From positions 620,001 through 684,000 of the forward strand of contig JACKKJ010000001.1 in NCBI GenBank assembly GCA_024236495.1: DNA of 64,000 bases. The letters run 5' to 3'. Below, in pieces: positions 16,730 through 24,888 of the stretch. The notes below the pieces were generated by a model. That model saw only the letters and a program-made list of their open reading frames with translations. It did not search any database and was not told the DNA's origin. Within the stretch, counting starts at the first letter, position 1; the number at the start of each line of letters is the position of its first letter. Origin of the DNA: Paracoccaceae bacterium. Lineage in GTDB: Bacteria; Pseudomonadota; Alphaproteobacteria; Rhodobacterales; Rhodobacteraceae. The translations under genes and the position numbers were made by a program.

Positions 16730-17596
16730 TCATCCGTTCGCGGCGAACACGCAGCCGTCGGACACGAGATCCGGCGGGGTGACGCACAGGCCGCGCGCCA
16801 CCATCCAGGCTGCGAGGACCTTGGGAACATAGTTGCGGGTTTCCGCATAGGCCGGCACACCGCCCGCCCCACGCACCGCGTTTTCGCCCGCGTTGTAGGC
16901 CGCGAGCACCATCAACGGATCGCCCCCGAACTGGCCCATCAGCCAGTCCAGATAGGCGACACCGCCCCGAATATTGTCCGAAGGGTCCATCCGGTCGACG
17001 ACGCCGAACCTTTCGGCCGTCGCGGGGATCAGCTGCATCAGCCCCGCCGCGCCCGCATGGGACACCGCATCGCTGCGCCCAGCGCTTTCGACCGAGATGA
17101 CAGCCAGCGCCAGCGCCGGGGAAACCTGGGTTCCGACCGTCGCGCGCATGATCTCCCGCCCGTGCAGAAGCGCGATGTCCTGAAGCGACTGCAGGCGCGG
17201 GGCCCCCACCTGCGCACCATCCGGCCCCTGGGTCAGCGCCAGCAGCGCCTGGGAATACCGGCCGGAAGATTCAGACAGTGCCGGGGAAACCATGTCCCAA
17301 TACCAGGCGTAATCGCCGCCGCCGCCGCCCGCGGGGGGCACCGGCAGCAGGCCGGGCGCCGCGCCGCCACGCGGAATCGGGTTCTCGGGCGGCGGCAGCA
17401 CCCCGGCAAGGCGCCGCGCCTGCGCCGCCGGATCGATCTGCACGGTGATTCTTTTCGCCGCAGTGGTATTCGGCGCGCCGATTCGCTTGAAAGTGAATTC
17501 TTCGTAGCCCGCCGGGACATCCTGCGATGCGCCCTGAGCGGACGCGGTGGCGCAAAACACCCCAAGCGCAAGTCCCGAAAGGACAAATATCTTCAT
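16730..17596 (-). CDS. lytic transglycosylase (SLT domain), exported
   Basis: Soluble lytic transglycosylases cleave murein glycan strands in the periplasm. The 288-residue product has a signal peptide (MKIFVLSGLALGVFCATASAQ) and a proline/glycine-rich linker (residues 60-95). A C-terminal SLT domain carries the catalytic glutamate in VISVESAGRSDAVS, then GAAGLMQLIPATAERFGV, and the AAYNAGENAV and RNYVPKVL motifs. It is the first gene of a two-gene minus-strand unit with the HAD-UbiA fusion and divergent from the Tad pilin genes. It could open the wall for the pilus or act in general murein turnover. Confidence 0.92.
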   Translation of the reverse strand: MKIFVLSGLALGVFCATASAQGASQDVPAGYEEFTFKRIGAPNTTAAKRITVQIDPAAQARRLAGVLPPPENPIPRGGAAPGLLPVPPAGGGGGDYAWYWDMVSPALSESSGRYSQALLALTQGPDGAQVGAPRLQSLQDIALLHGREIMRATVGTQVSPALALAVISVESAGRSDAVSHAGAAGLMQLIPATAERFGVVDRMDPSDNIRGGVAYLDWLMGQFGGDPLMVLAAYNAGENAVRGAGGVPAYAETRNYVPKVLAAWMVARGLCVTPPDLVSDGCVFAANG

Positions 17597-17934
17597 CTGC
17601 CTCGATCCGCCTGCAAGAATTTTCTCTTAATCTCACAAAATATGCGCGTCTTGGCCAGCGCCGGCATGCTCAGCGGCACCGAAAGCTTCTCGTCTTCAGC
17701 CTTTCGGCAACATTCCCAGGCGAGTTTTTGCGGCAGATTCGGAGACAAACCCCTTGCCAGCGGGCGACTACCACACCAATTCCCCTCAATTAGCGCGAAA
17801 ATGTACCGGAGCCGACAAACTCTTGCCACGGTTTGAGAGCGAAATGCACCTACACCGCAAGCGACGGGCTTCAGGCAGAGCCACCCCGACAAACCGCAGC
17901 GGATGGTCAAGAGAGCGAAACCTGGAGAAGTGAC
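17597..17934. other. divergent intergenic region before the Tad locus
   Basis: These 338 bases separate the transglycosylase from the first pilin. They are less GC-rich than the flanking genes, and include AT-rich patches near 17615-17645 and 17780-17810 that suit promoters for both directions. I see no convincing gene and no clear CtrA or sigma-54 site. Confidence 0.45.
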
Positions 17935-18120
17935 ATGAAGCTGTTCAAATTTGCGAAGAAATTCTGGCAGTCCGAAGACGGCGCCGTGACGGTTGACTGG
18001 GTCGTGCTGACCGCGGCCGTCGTGCTCCTCGGCATCCTCGCGCTGAACTTCGTCCGTTCGGGCGTTGGCGCTGCCTCGGAAGAAATCGACGACTACCTGT
18101 CGGCGATCACCATCGAATAA
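17935..18120 (+). CDS. flp: Flp-type pilin 1 (D5/W6 variant)
   Basis: This is a small major-pilin-like protein of the Tad system. The 61-residue product has a basic leader, MKLFKFAKKFWQSEDG, with predicted prepilin-peptidase cleavage after Gly16. The mature 45 residues begin AVTVDWVVLTAAVVLLGILA. Position 5 after the cleavage site is Asp and position 6 Trp, where classical Flp pilins have Glu and Tyr. The ATG at 17935 is preceded by GGAGAAG. The frame continues upstream without a leader-like sequence. A strong terminator follows directly, consistent with an abundant separate pilin transcript. Confidence 0.88.
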   Translation: MKLFKFAKKFWQSEDGAVTVDWVVLTAAVVLLGILALNFVRSGVGAASEEIDDYLSAITIE

Positions 18121-18148
18121 TAGCGACTTCCGCAAGCCGGATGTCGAA

Positions 18149-18170
18149 GCCGCGCCCTACCGGGCGCGGC
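18149..18170 (+). terminator. terminator or attenuator after pilin 1
   Basis: A perfect 9-bp stem, GCCGCGCCC (18149-18157) and GGGCGCGGC (18162-18170), with a four-base loop is followed by TTTCCTCGTTTT. It lies 29 bp after the pilin 1 stop. Confidence 0.8.
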
Positions 18171-18379
18171 TTTCCTCGTTTTCGACCCGCCAGGACGAGA
18201 TGTGTCACCCGACGGTCTGTCCACAATCTCTCCGGGTACTTTCATCTGGATTTCGCGCAATGGTCGCCTTTCCTCCCCATCGCCGCCTCAGAAATGCCAT
18301 CCTTCTGCAAGCTAATCCGGTCTGTATCTGCTGACACGAAACGATCGACCTTGGCTAACGCGCGTGGGAGTTCATAGAA

Positions 18380-18565
18380 ATGAGAATGCTTAAGAAATTC
18401 AGGAAATTCGCCTGCGCCGATGATGGCGCCGTCACGGTGGACTGGGTCGTTCTGACCGCGCTCGTCGTCGTGCTGGGCGTTTGGGCTCTGTCGCTTTACA
18501 CCCGCGGAACGCTCAAGGCCAGCGACGAGGTCGACGATTATCTGTCGGCGATCACCATCCAGTAA
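18380..18565 (+). CDS. Flp-type pilin 2 (D5/W6 variant)
   Basis: This is a paralogue of the preceding pilin. Its 61 residues comprise leader MRMLKKFRKFACADDG and mature AVTVDWVVLTALVVVLGVWA, ending DEVDDYLSAITIQ against EEIDDYLSAITIE in pilin 1. The cleavage site (after Gly16), the Asp5/Trp6 variant and the overall length are conserved, while the helix and the middle differ. The ATG at 18380 has GGGAG upstream, and a second ATG lies two codons in. It has its own terminator, so the two pilins can be expressed separately or read through together. Confidence 0.87.
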   Translation: MRMLKKFRKFACADDGAVTVDWVVLTALVVVLGVWALSLYTRGTLKASDEVDDYLSAITIQ

Positions 18566-18585
18566 TCGCTCGCTCCCTTACTCTG

Positions 18586-18612
18586 GCCCGGTCGGCAAGC
18601 AGCCGGCCGGGC
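18586..18612 (+). terminator. terminator or attenuator after pilin 2
   Basis: An 11-bp stem with one G-T pair, GCCCGGTCGGC (18586-18596) and GCCGGCCGGGC (18602-18612), with loop AAGCA is followed by TTTCGTTTG. It lies 21 bp after the pilin 2 stop. Confidence 0.8.
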
Positions 18613-18775
18613 TTTCGTTTGCGGCAATGCCGCGTTTCCAAACTGGAAAAATTCCTCGTCAAGGGCACCAGCTTACCACGAATTTGCCAGAATCCGTTTC
18701 GATATTCGCAGAAAGTTCGCCGACGGAATCCGACCATGGTCCGCGGCAGAGCGCAATGCGATGAAAGGATTTATC

Positions 18776-19651
18776 ATGCGGTTGGTATTCGGCCTGGTCT
18801 TGATCGTCGGGCTTGGTCTGGCGGGATTTGCCGTCTACATGGCCCAAGGGCTGATCGAGAAGAACCAGCGAGAGCGGGACCTGCTTCTTGCCGCGCAATC
18901 GCGTGCGACGAAGCTTGTCGATGTCGTTGTCGTAAAGCGCCATCTCGACTATGGCCAGCGTTTCACGGCAGCTGACCTCGAGACGGTGAAGTGGGAAGAG
19001 GGCAAGGTGCCCGAAGCCGCATTCGCGCTGGTCACGGCGCCTGCCGCGGAAGCGGAAGAGAAGAAACCCGTCTTCGCTGACAATGAATCCCGGCCCCGTG
19101 CGGCCTTGCGCAGCTATGAACCGTTCGAACCGTTGCTGGCGACCAAGGTCACCGCTCCTGGCATCGACGCCGGCATCATGTCGAGCCTGAGCGCCGGAAT
19201 GAGCGCATTCTCGATCAACGTCGACGTCTCGACGGCGGTCGCAGGCTTTCTGCGGCCGGGCAACTATGTCGATATCTACTGGACCGGCCGGGTCGGCGAC
19301 AGCGAGACGACGAAACTCATCGACAGTGGCGTCCGCTTGATCGCGATCAACCAAAGCTCCGATGCGGACCGGACGGAAGAAACGATCATCGCCCGCACCG
19401 TCACGATCGAGGGCAGCCGCCAGAGGGTGGCATCGCTTGCGCTTGCCCAGCAGACGGGAAAGCTGTCGCTGTCCCTGGTCGGCGACGGGGGCACCGCGGC
19501 TGTTGCCGGGGAGGCCCCGGTAGAGATCAATCGCGACACGCTGCTGGGCATCCAGAAGCAGGAGGTCGTGCAGGTCGAGGAAGAGAAGATTTGCACAATA
19601 CGCACCAACAAGGGCGGCGAGATTGTCGAAACGGTCATCCCCTGCAAGTAG
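18776..19651 (+). CDS. cpaB: Flp pilus assembly protein CpaB/RcpC
   Basis: CpaB/RcpC is a periplasmic, inner-membrane-anchored Tad protein thought to align the secretin with the motor. The 291-residue product has an N-terminal transmembrane helix (MRLVFGLVLIVGLGLAGFAVYM). An SAF domain follows (VDVVVVKRHLDYGQRFTAADL), then the CpaB core with MSAFSINVDVSTAVAGFLRPGNYVDIYWTG and ARTVTIEGSRQRVASLALAQ. I choose the ATG at 18776, which has AAAGGA 7 bp upstream. The ATG at 18761 has no ribosome-binding site. A 15-bp hairpin follows the gene. Confidence 0.92.
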   Translation: MRLVFGLVLIVGLGLAGFAVYMAQGLIEKNQRERDLLLAAQSRATKLVDVVVVKRHLDYGQRFTAADLETVKWEEGKVPEAAFALVTAPAAEAEEKKPVFADNESRPRAALRSYEPFEPLLATKVTAPGIDAGIMSSLSAGMSAFSINVDVSTAVAGFLRPGNYVDIYWTGRVGDSETTKLIDSGVRLIAINQSSDADRTEETIIARTVTIEGSRQRVASLALAQQTGKLSLSLVGDGGTAAVAGEAPVEINRDTLLGIQKQEVVQVEEEKICTIRTNKGGEIVETVIPCK

Positions 19652-19670
19652 TAACCTCTGGCGATGAAAC

Positions 19671-19708
19671 CGAAACTTCGGCCACAAGATCGGGTGGCCG
19701 AGGTTTCG
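19671..19708 (+). terminator. long hairpin between cpaB and cpaC
   Basis: A 15-bp stem with one G-T pair, CGAAACTTCGGCCAC (19671-19685) and GTGGCCGAGGTTTCG (19694-19708), encloses an 8-base loop. There is no T-tract after it, so it may be a processing or attenuation element rather than a strict terminator. Confidence 0.5.
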
Positions 19709-19863
19709 AAAATCGCAATCGCTGCCTTACTGTTGCGGTATCTCCACATCAGGAAAACAACCCAAACTGTTGATTATTGCAAAAAATAGCGAGTTCCCGC
19801 ATTGTGGCGGCAATGGGCAGAAGACCCACAATAAATATAGACGCGATCGAGAGGCACGAGAAC

Positions 19864-21255
19864 ATGAGCGTCAAGACAGTGATCCAGGCAGGGGTGGTGG
19901 GCTTTTCGCTTGCCGTCGTCGTTTCGCCTGCTGCACATTCTGAGACCCTGAAAGTCCTGGAGGGCTCCACGTCGGCCCCCCTTACAGTACCAATGAACCG
20001 CGCCGTGGTGGTCGAGGCGGATCAGCCATTTGCTGAACTGTCCATCGCGAACCCCGGCATAGCCGACATTTCCACGCTTTCCGACCGCACGATCTATGTG
20101 CTCGGCAAGGCGCCCGGCCGTACCACGATGACGCTGCTTGGCCCCGATGGCCAGTTGATCGCCAATGTGGACGTGCAGGTTTCGCTGGATGTGGCGGAGT
20201 TCAAGGAACGGCTCCAGCAGATCCTCCCCGGTGAGAAGATCGAGGTGCGGACCGCGAACGACGGCATCGTCCTGTCGGGCGTCGTGTCGTCAATCGCGAA
20301 GCTTGACCGTGCGCTGGACCTTGCGGATCGCTACGCGCCCGGCCGCGTGTCGAACCTGATGAGCGTCGGCGGAACCCAGCAGGTCATGCTGCACGTCCGT
20401 TTCGCTGAAATGCAGCGTTCGGTCTCGAAGAGCCTGAGCGGCTCCTTCGGCTTCCTCGGCACGGATGCGCGCGGCGGCGCGAACAACTTCGACTCTCTCA
20501 ACAGCGTGATCGGCGGCGGCGCCCCGATCACCGATCAGTTCGGAACGCTCGGCGTCCGCTTCTCGGCGGGCAGCGTCCAGATGGCCGCGACGCTCGAGGC
20601 GCTTGAGGGCAAGGGCCTGATCCGGACGCTCGCGGAACCGAACCTGACGGCTCTTTCGGGCCAGGAAGCCAAGTTCCTTGCCGGCGGCGAATATCCGATC
20701 CCGGTTCGGCAGAGCGACTCCGAAGGCACGACCATCTCGATCGAATACAAACCCTTCGGGATCGAACTGGCCTTTACCCCGCGCGTGGTGGATGGCGATG
20801 TCATCAACCTTGCGCTGAATACCGCCGTGTCGGGCATCGACTCCGAGCTTGAGGCGTCGAGCGGCGCGCTGGCCTTCCGCCGGCGCGAAGCGGAAACGAC
20901 GGTGGAAATGCATGATGGCGACAGCTTTGCCATCGCGGGCCTTCTGCAGGACGATTTCCGCGATAGCAACAGCCAGGTTCCCTGGCTTGGCGACATCCCG
21001 ATCCTGGGCGCCCTTTTCCGTAGCGCAGAATATCAGCGCAACCAGACCGAACTTGTCGTGATCGTTACCGCCCATCTCGTTTCGCCGATCCGGGGTGAGG
21101 CCCTGGCCCTGCCGACCGACCGTGTGAAACCGCCGTCAGAGGCGCAGCTTTTCATGCTGGGTCAGACCGCATCCAATGGTCAGGCCGTGACTGGCGGTGC
21201 AGCGGAAGTCGCGCGCCAGGACTTCTCGGGCGCCTATGGCTATGTGATGGAGTAA
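19864..21255 (+). CDS. cpaC: Tad secretin CpaC/RcpA
   Basis: CpaC/RcpA forms the outer-membrane secretin ring of the Tad pilus. The 463-residue product has a signal peptide (MSVKTVIQAGVVGFSLAVVVSPAAHS). An N-terminal pilus-formation domain (RAVVVEADQPFAELSIANPGIADI) is followed by a BON-like segment (VRTANDGIVLSGVVSS). The type II/III secretin domain follows from about residue 175 (VMLHVRFAEMQRSVSKSL, AEPNLTALSGQEAKFLAGGE, VPWLGDIPILGALFRS). I use the ATG at 19864 with GAGG 9 bp upstream. Longer in-frame starts would bury the signal peptide. It is the only secretin in the window. Confidence 0.94.
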   Translation: MSVKTVIQAGVVGFSLAVVVSPAAHSETLKVLEGSTSAPLTVPMNRAVVVEADQPFAELSIANPGIADISTLSDRTIYVLGKAPGRTTMTLLGPDGQLIANVDVQVSLDVAEFKERLQQILPGEKIEVRTANDGIVLSGVVSSIAKLDRALDLADRYAPGRVSNLMSVGGTQQVMLHVRFAEMQRSVSKSLSGSFGFLGTDARGGANNFDSLNSVIGGGAPITDQFGTLGVRFSAGSVQMAATLEALEGKGLIRTLAEPNLTALSGQEAKFLAGGEYPIPVRQSDSEGTTISIEYKPFGIELAFTPRVVDGDVINLALNTAVSGIDSELEASSGALAFRRREAETTVEMHDGDSFAIAGLLQDDFRDSNSQVPWLGDIPILGALFRSAEYQRNQTELVVIVTAHLVSPIRGEALALPTDRVKPPSEAQLFMLGQTASNGQAVTGGAAEVARQDFSGAYGYVME

Positions 21256-21259
21256 GACG

Positions 21260-21934
21260 ATGCGCAGCACTGTGAAACTCTTGCTTCTTTCCGCTGGCGT
21301 TCTTGCCCTTGCAGCCTGCTCGCGTGAGACCAACACCATGCGCGCCTTCTATGGCGAGGCCGGCAGCGAGATCGAAACCAGCGACTTCGGCAATGCGACG
21401 CGGAACAACTCTGCGATCCATTCCGGCTCGATCAGCCAGGTCGTGAACATGACCCGCAAATTCGCCGGCGACGTTCCGAACACGGTCAACTTCGCCTTCG
21501 ACAGCGCCGTACTCGACGGCGATGCGCGGGCGGCGCTTGTCCAGCAGGCGAACTGGATCAAACAGTTCCCCGAGGTCCGGTTCCGGGTCTACGGCCATAC
21601 CGACCTTGTCGGTTCGGACGCCTACAACAAGGGGCTTGGCCTGCGCCGCGCCCGTGCGGTCGTGAATTTCCTGATCAGCCAGGGCATTTCGCGCAATCGG
21701 CTTGAAGCGGTGGCCTCCTTCGGGGAAACCCAGCCGCTGGTCTTCGTGCAGACCGAAGAACGCCGCAACCGCCGCACGGTCACCGAAATCTCGGGCTTCG
21801 TTGCCACGAACCCGCTCTTGCTGAACGGCAAGTATGCCCAGGTGATCTTCCGCGAATACGTCACCAGCGCCACCCCGCCGCACCAGCAGGCGGACGCGGC
21901 GCCGGGCGCGGCAGGGGCGGGCAACGGCGGCTAG
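21260..21934 (+). CDS. OmpA-family lipoprotein in the cpaD position
   Basis: The 224-residue product has a lipoprotein signal peptide with lipobox LAAC (Cys20) and a C-terminal OmpA/MotB-type peptidoglycan-binding domain from about residue 75. That domain shows VNFAFDSAVLDGDARAALV, RVYGHTDLVGSDAYNKGLGLRRA and ERRNRRTVTEI. It takes the place where Caulobacter has the secretin-associated CpaD, 4 bp behind the secretin gene and ahead of cpaE. The likely job is anchoring the secretin to the wall; this is inferred from position. The protein ends in an alanine/glycine-rich tail. Confidence 0.88.
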   Translation: MRSTVKLLLLSAGVLALAACSRETNTMRAFYGEAGSEIETSDFGNATRNNSAIHSGSISQVVNMTRKFAGDVPNTVNFAFDSAVLDGDARAALVQQANWIKQFPEVRFRVYGHTDLVGSDAYNKGLGLRRARAVVNFLISQGISRNRLEAVASFGETQPLVFVQTEERRNRRTVTEISGFVATNPLLLNGKYAQVIFREYVTSATPPHQQADAAPGAAGAGNGG

Positions 21935-21962
21935 GCCACTCGAAAAATCTCTCGATCCGGTT

Positions 21963-21996
21963 GGCGGTCTTTGGCAACAAAGGCCGCCTTCTTTTT
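21963..21996 (+). terminator. intrinsic terminator between the OmpA-like gene and cpaE
   Basis: An 11-bp stem with one G-T pair, GGCGGTCTTTG (21963-21973) and CAAAGGCCGCC (21978-21988), with loop GCAA is followed by TTCTTTTTTC. This is the best terminator in the locus and implies that cpaE and the motor genes have their own promoter downstream. Confidence 0.88.
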
Positions 21997-22183
21997 TCAT
22001 CGTCTCCAAACACCGCATTAATTCGATAATTCGGCCCCATTCTTGCCAACTTTCTCACCGAGTTTCGAACCTGGGAAAAAGCGCGAAGAGTCGCGCCGGG
22101 CTGGCCGGTCGCATCTGACGCTCGAACGAAACAGTATCGGACGGGCCCGTTCGGGCGCTCCGGGTAAAGAGGAATGTAGGATC

Positions 22184-23425
22184 ATGAGAAGTGCTGCGGC
22201 TGTGCAATCGGAACCTGCACCGATCATCGCATGCACGGTGTCGCGCGATGTCAGTGACTTCGACCTGCTGATCGAAGACATGGAAACCGAACTGGGCGAA
22301 AGCTGGGGGGACCTGACCTTCCACGATGCCCAGGTGTTCCTTGGTCAGCCGGAAGCAGACGCGCTTCAGTTCATCGCAATCGCGGTGGACGGTCAGGACG
22401 ACGAAAGCATGAACCAGGTCGCCACCATCATCGCGGCGGCCAAGGCCAAGCACATCAAGATCATCCTGATCGCAGAAGATGTCAGCCCGATCGCCCTGCA
22501 CCAGCTCCTGAAGCTTGGCGCCGACGACTTTGTCCCCTACCCGCTTCCAGAAAACGCGCTGCACGAAGCGATCGAACGCATCCGCCGTGCACCGACCTCG
22601 ACCGAGCTTGCCGAGTATTCCCCCGCCGCCCGCACCAAGGGCGACCGCGACGGGATGATCCTGCCGGTACATGGACTTGCGGGGGGCACCGGCGCAACGA
22701 CCTTTGCCGTGAACCTTGCCTGGGAACTGGCGGTTTCGAACAAGAAGAACCCGCCGAAGGTCTGCCTGATCGACCTGGATTTCCAGTACGGATCGGTTTC
22801 GACCTATCTGGACCTGCCGCGCCGCGAAGCCGTCTACGAAATGCTTTCGGACACGGCGAAACTTGACCGCGACATCTTCATGCAAAGCATGCTGACCTTC
22901 AACGACAGGATGCATGTCCTGACGGCGCCGGCGGACATGCTGCCGCTTGATATCGTGCAGTCCGAAGACATCACCCGAATTCTCGACATGGCCCGGTCAC
23001 ACTTCGATTTCGTGGTCGTCGACATGCCGAAGACGATCGTCCAGTGGACCGAGGCGGTCCTGCACCAGGCCAAGGTCTACTTCGGTGTCATCGAGCTTGA
23101 CATGCGGTCGGCGCAGAACACGCTGCGGGTGATCCGCGCGCTCAAGGCAGAAGATCTGCCGTTCGAAAAGCTCCGCTACGTTCTGAACCGCGCGCCAAGC
23201 TTCACGGACCTGACCGGCAAGGGTCGCGTCAAACGTCTGGCGGAAAGCCTCGACATCGCGATCGAGGTGCAGTTGCCCGATGGTGGAAAGCCGGTGACAC
23301 AGTCCAACGACCACGGACAGCCGCTTGCAGAAACCGCAAACAAGAATCCGCTCCGCAAGGAAATCGCGAAGCTTGCCGTTTCGCTGGTCAACTCGCAGCA
23401 GAAGGCCGAAGCGGCCGCGTCCTAA
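22184..23425 (+). CDS. cpaE: Tad localisation ATPase CpaE/TadZ (locus 1)
   Basis: CpaE/TadZ is a MinD/ParA-like protein that places the Tad machine at its cellular site. The 413-residue product has an N-terminal receiver-like domain (residues 10-140, with KHIKIILIAEDVSPIALHQLLKLGADDFVPYPLPE). A P-loop domain opens with LAGGTGATTFAVNLAWELA. The first lysine of the usual deviant Walker A is missing, as in many TadZ proteins. Further motifs are VCLIDLDFQYGSVSTYLDLP and FDFVVVDMPKTIVQWTEAVL. The ATG at 22184 has AAGAGGA upstream. It begins the motor part of the locus after a strong terminator. Confidence 0.92.
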   Translation: MRSAAAVQSEPAPIIACTVSRDVSDFDLLIEDMETELGESWGDLTFHDAQVFLGQPEADALQFIAIAVDGQDDESMNQVATIIAAAKAKHIKIILIAEDVSPIALHQLLKLGADDFVPYPLPENALHEAIERIRRAPTSTELAEYSPAARTKGDRDGMILPVHGLAGGTGATTFAVNLAWELAVSNKKNPPKVCLIDLDFQYGSVSTYLDLPRREAVYEMLSDTAKLDRDIFMQSMLTFNDRMHVLTAPADMLPLDIVQSEDITRILDMARSHFDFVVVDMPKTIVQWTEAVLHQAKVYFGVIELDMRSAQNTLRVIRALKAEDLPFEKLRYVLNRAPSFTDLTGKGRVKRLAESLDIAIEVQLPDGGKPVTQSNDHGQPLAETANKNPLRKEIAKLAVSLVNSQQKAEAAAS

Positions 23426-23440
23426 ACCCCGGGGGTTCGC

Positions 23441-24883
23441 ATGTTCTCGCGCTACAAGAAATCCGCACCGGTCGCAAAGGCCGATCAGGAGGCACCGAAG
23501 GCCGCCTCGGACAAGACCCCGCAACCCGCGGGAGCCCAGTCCATTCGTCGCCCCGGCGGCACCCATCTTGTCCCCGCACATCCCGGCGTCACCGACAAGG
23601 AACGCAAGCGCAAGGAACGGATGGCCGAACTGAAGGTCGAGCTGCACAAGCGGCTTCTGGACAACCTGAACCTTTCCGCGCTGGAACATGCGACCGAAAG
23701 CGACCTCAAGCAGGAAATCGCCTCGATCTCGGCCGAAGCGCTGGAGGAATTGAGTGTCGTCCTGAACAAGGACGAACGCGCGGCCCTGCATCAGGAGCTT
23801 TACGACGAGGTCATGGGCCTTGGCCCGCTTGAACCTCTCCTGAAGGACGACAGCGTCAACGATATCCTCGTCAACGGGCCCCAGCAGATCTTCATCGAAC
23901 GCTCGGGCAAGCTGGAACTGACCGACATCACGTTCAAGGACGAACGCCACCTTCTGCGCATCATCGACAAGATCGTGTCGGCGGTGGGGCGGCGTGTCGA
24001 TGAATCGAACCCCTATTGCGACGCACGCCTGGCCGACGGGTCGCGTTTCAACTGTATGGTTCCGCCGATCGCTGTGGACGGATCGCTCGTCTCGATCCGG
24101 AAATTCAAGAAGGACAAACTGGGCGTCGACGACCTTGTACGCTTCGGCGCCTTCACCGAAGAGATGGCCGCCTACCTTCAGGCTGCGGTCGCCACGCGCC
24201 TGAATGTCATCGTCTCGGGCGGTACGGGCTCGGGCAAGACGACCACGCTGAACGCCCTGTCGTCCTTCATCGACAACTCGGAACGCATTCTGACGATCGA
24301 GGACACGGCGGAACTCCAGCTTCAGCAGACCCATGTCGGCCGGATGGAAAGCCGCCCTGCCAACGTCGAGGGCAAGGGTGCCGTCTCGCAGCGCGACTGT
24401 CTGAGAAACGCGCTTCGTATGCGCCCCGACCGCATCATCGTCGGCGAAACGCGCGGCGAGGAAGTGATCGACATGCTTCAGGCCATGAACACCGGCCACG
24501 ACGGTTCGATGACAACGATCCACGCCAACTCTGCCCGCGACAGTATCTCGCGTCTGGAAAACATGGTCTCGATGGCCGGGATCGAAATGCCGATCAAGGC
24601 GATCCGCAGCCAGATCGCCAGCGCCGTCAACCTGATCGTCCAGGCCAGCCGTCTGCAGGACGGTTCGCGCCGCATGACCTCCATCACCGAGATCACCGGG
24701 ATGGAAGGCGATGTCATCTCGATGCAGGAAATCTTCCGCTACGAACGCCTCGGCCTGGCGCCGGACGGCAAGATCGTCGGGCGCTTCACCGCAACAGGTG
24801 TACGTTCGCACTATTCCGACCGGTTCCGGCAATGGGGTTATGACCTGCCCGCGTCCATCTACGATCCCATCGCCGCGGAGTAA
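23441..24883 (+). CDS. cpaF: Tad secretion ATPase CpaF/TadA (locus 1)
   Basis: CpaF is the hexameric type II/IV secretion ATPase that powers Flp pilus assembly. The 480-residue product has an N-terminal regulatory region with a basic coiled-coil-like stretch (KERKRKERMAELKVELHKRL). The LHQELYDEVMGLGPLEPLLKD motif follows. Walker A GGTGSGKT is at residues 260-267, the Asp box ILTIEDTAELQLQQ follows, Walker B is in RIIVGETRGEEVIDML, and the His box is GHDGSMTTIHANSARD. The length is normal. It lies 15 bp after cpaE and 5 bp before tadB. Confidence 0.96.
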   Translation: MFSRYKKSAPVAKADQEAPKAASDKTPQPAGAQSIRRPGGTHLVPAHPGVTDKERKRKERMAELKVELHKRLLDNLNLSALEHATESDLKQEIASISAEALEELSVVLNKDERAALHQELYDEVMGLGPLEPLLKDDSVNDILVNGPQQIFIERSGKLELTDITFKDERHLLRIIDKIVSAVGRRVDESNPYCDARLADGSRFNCMVPPIAVDGSLVSIRKFKKDKLGVDDLVRFGAFTEEMAAYLQAAVATRLNVIVSGGTGSGKTTTLNALSSFIDNSERILTIEDTAELQLQQTHVGRMESRPANVEGKGAVSQRDCLRNALRMRPDRIIVGETRGEEVIDMLQAMNTGHDGSMTTIHANSARDSISRLENMVSMAGIEMPIKAIRSQIASAVNLIVQASRLQDGSRRMTSITEITGMEGDVISMQEIFRYERLGLAPDGKIVGRFTATGVRSHYSDRFRQWGYDLPASIYDPIAAE

Positions 24884-24888
24884 CGGCC

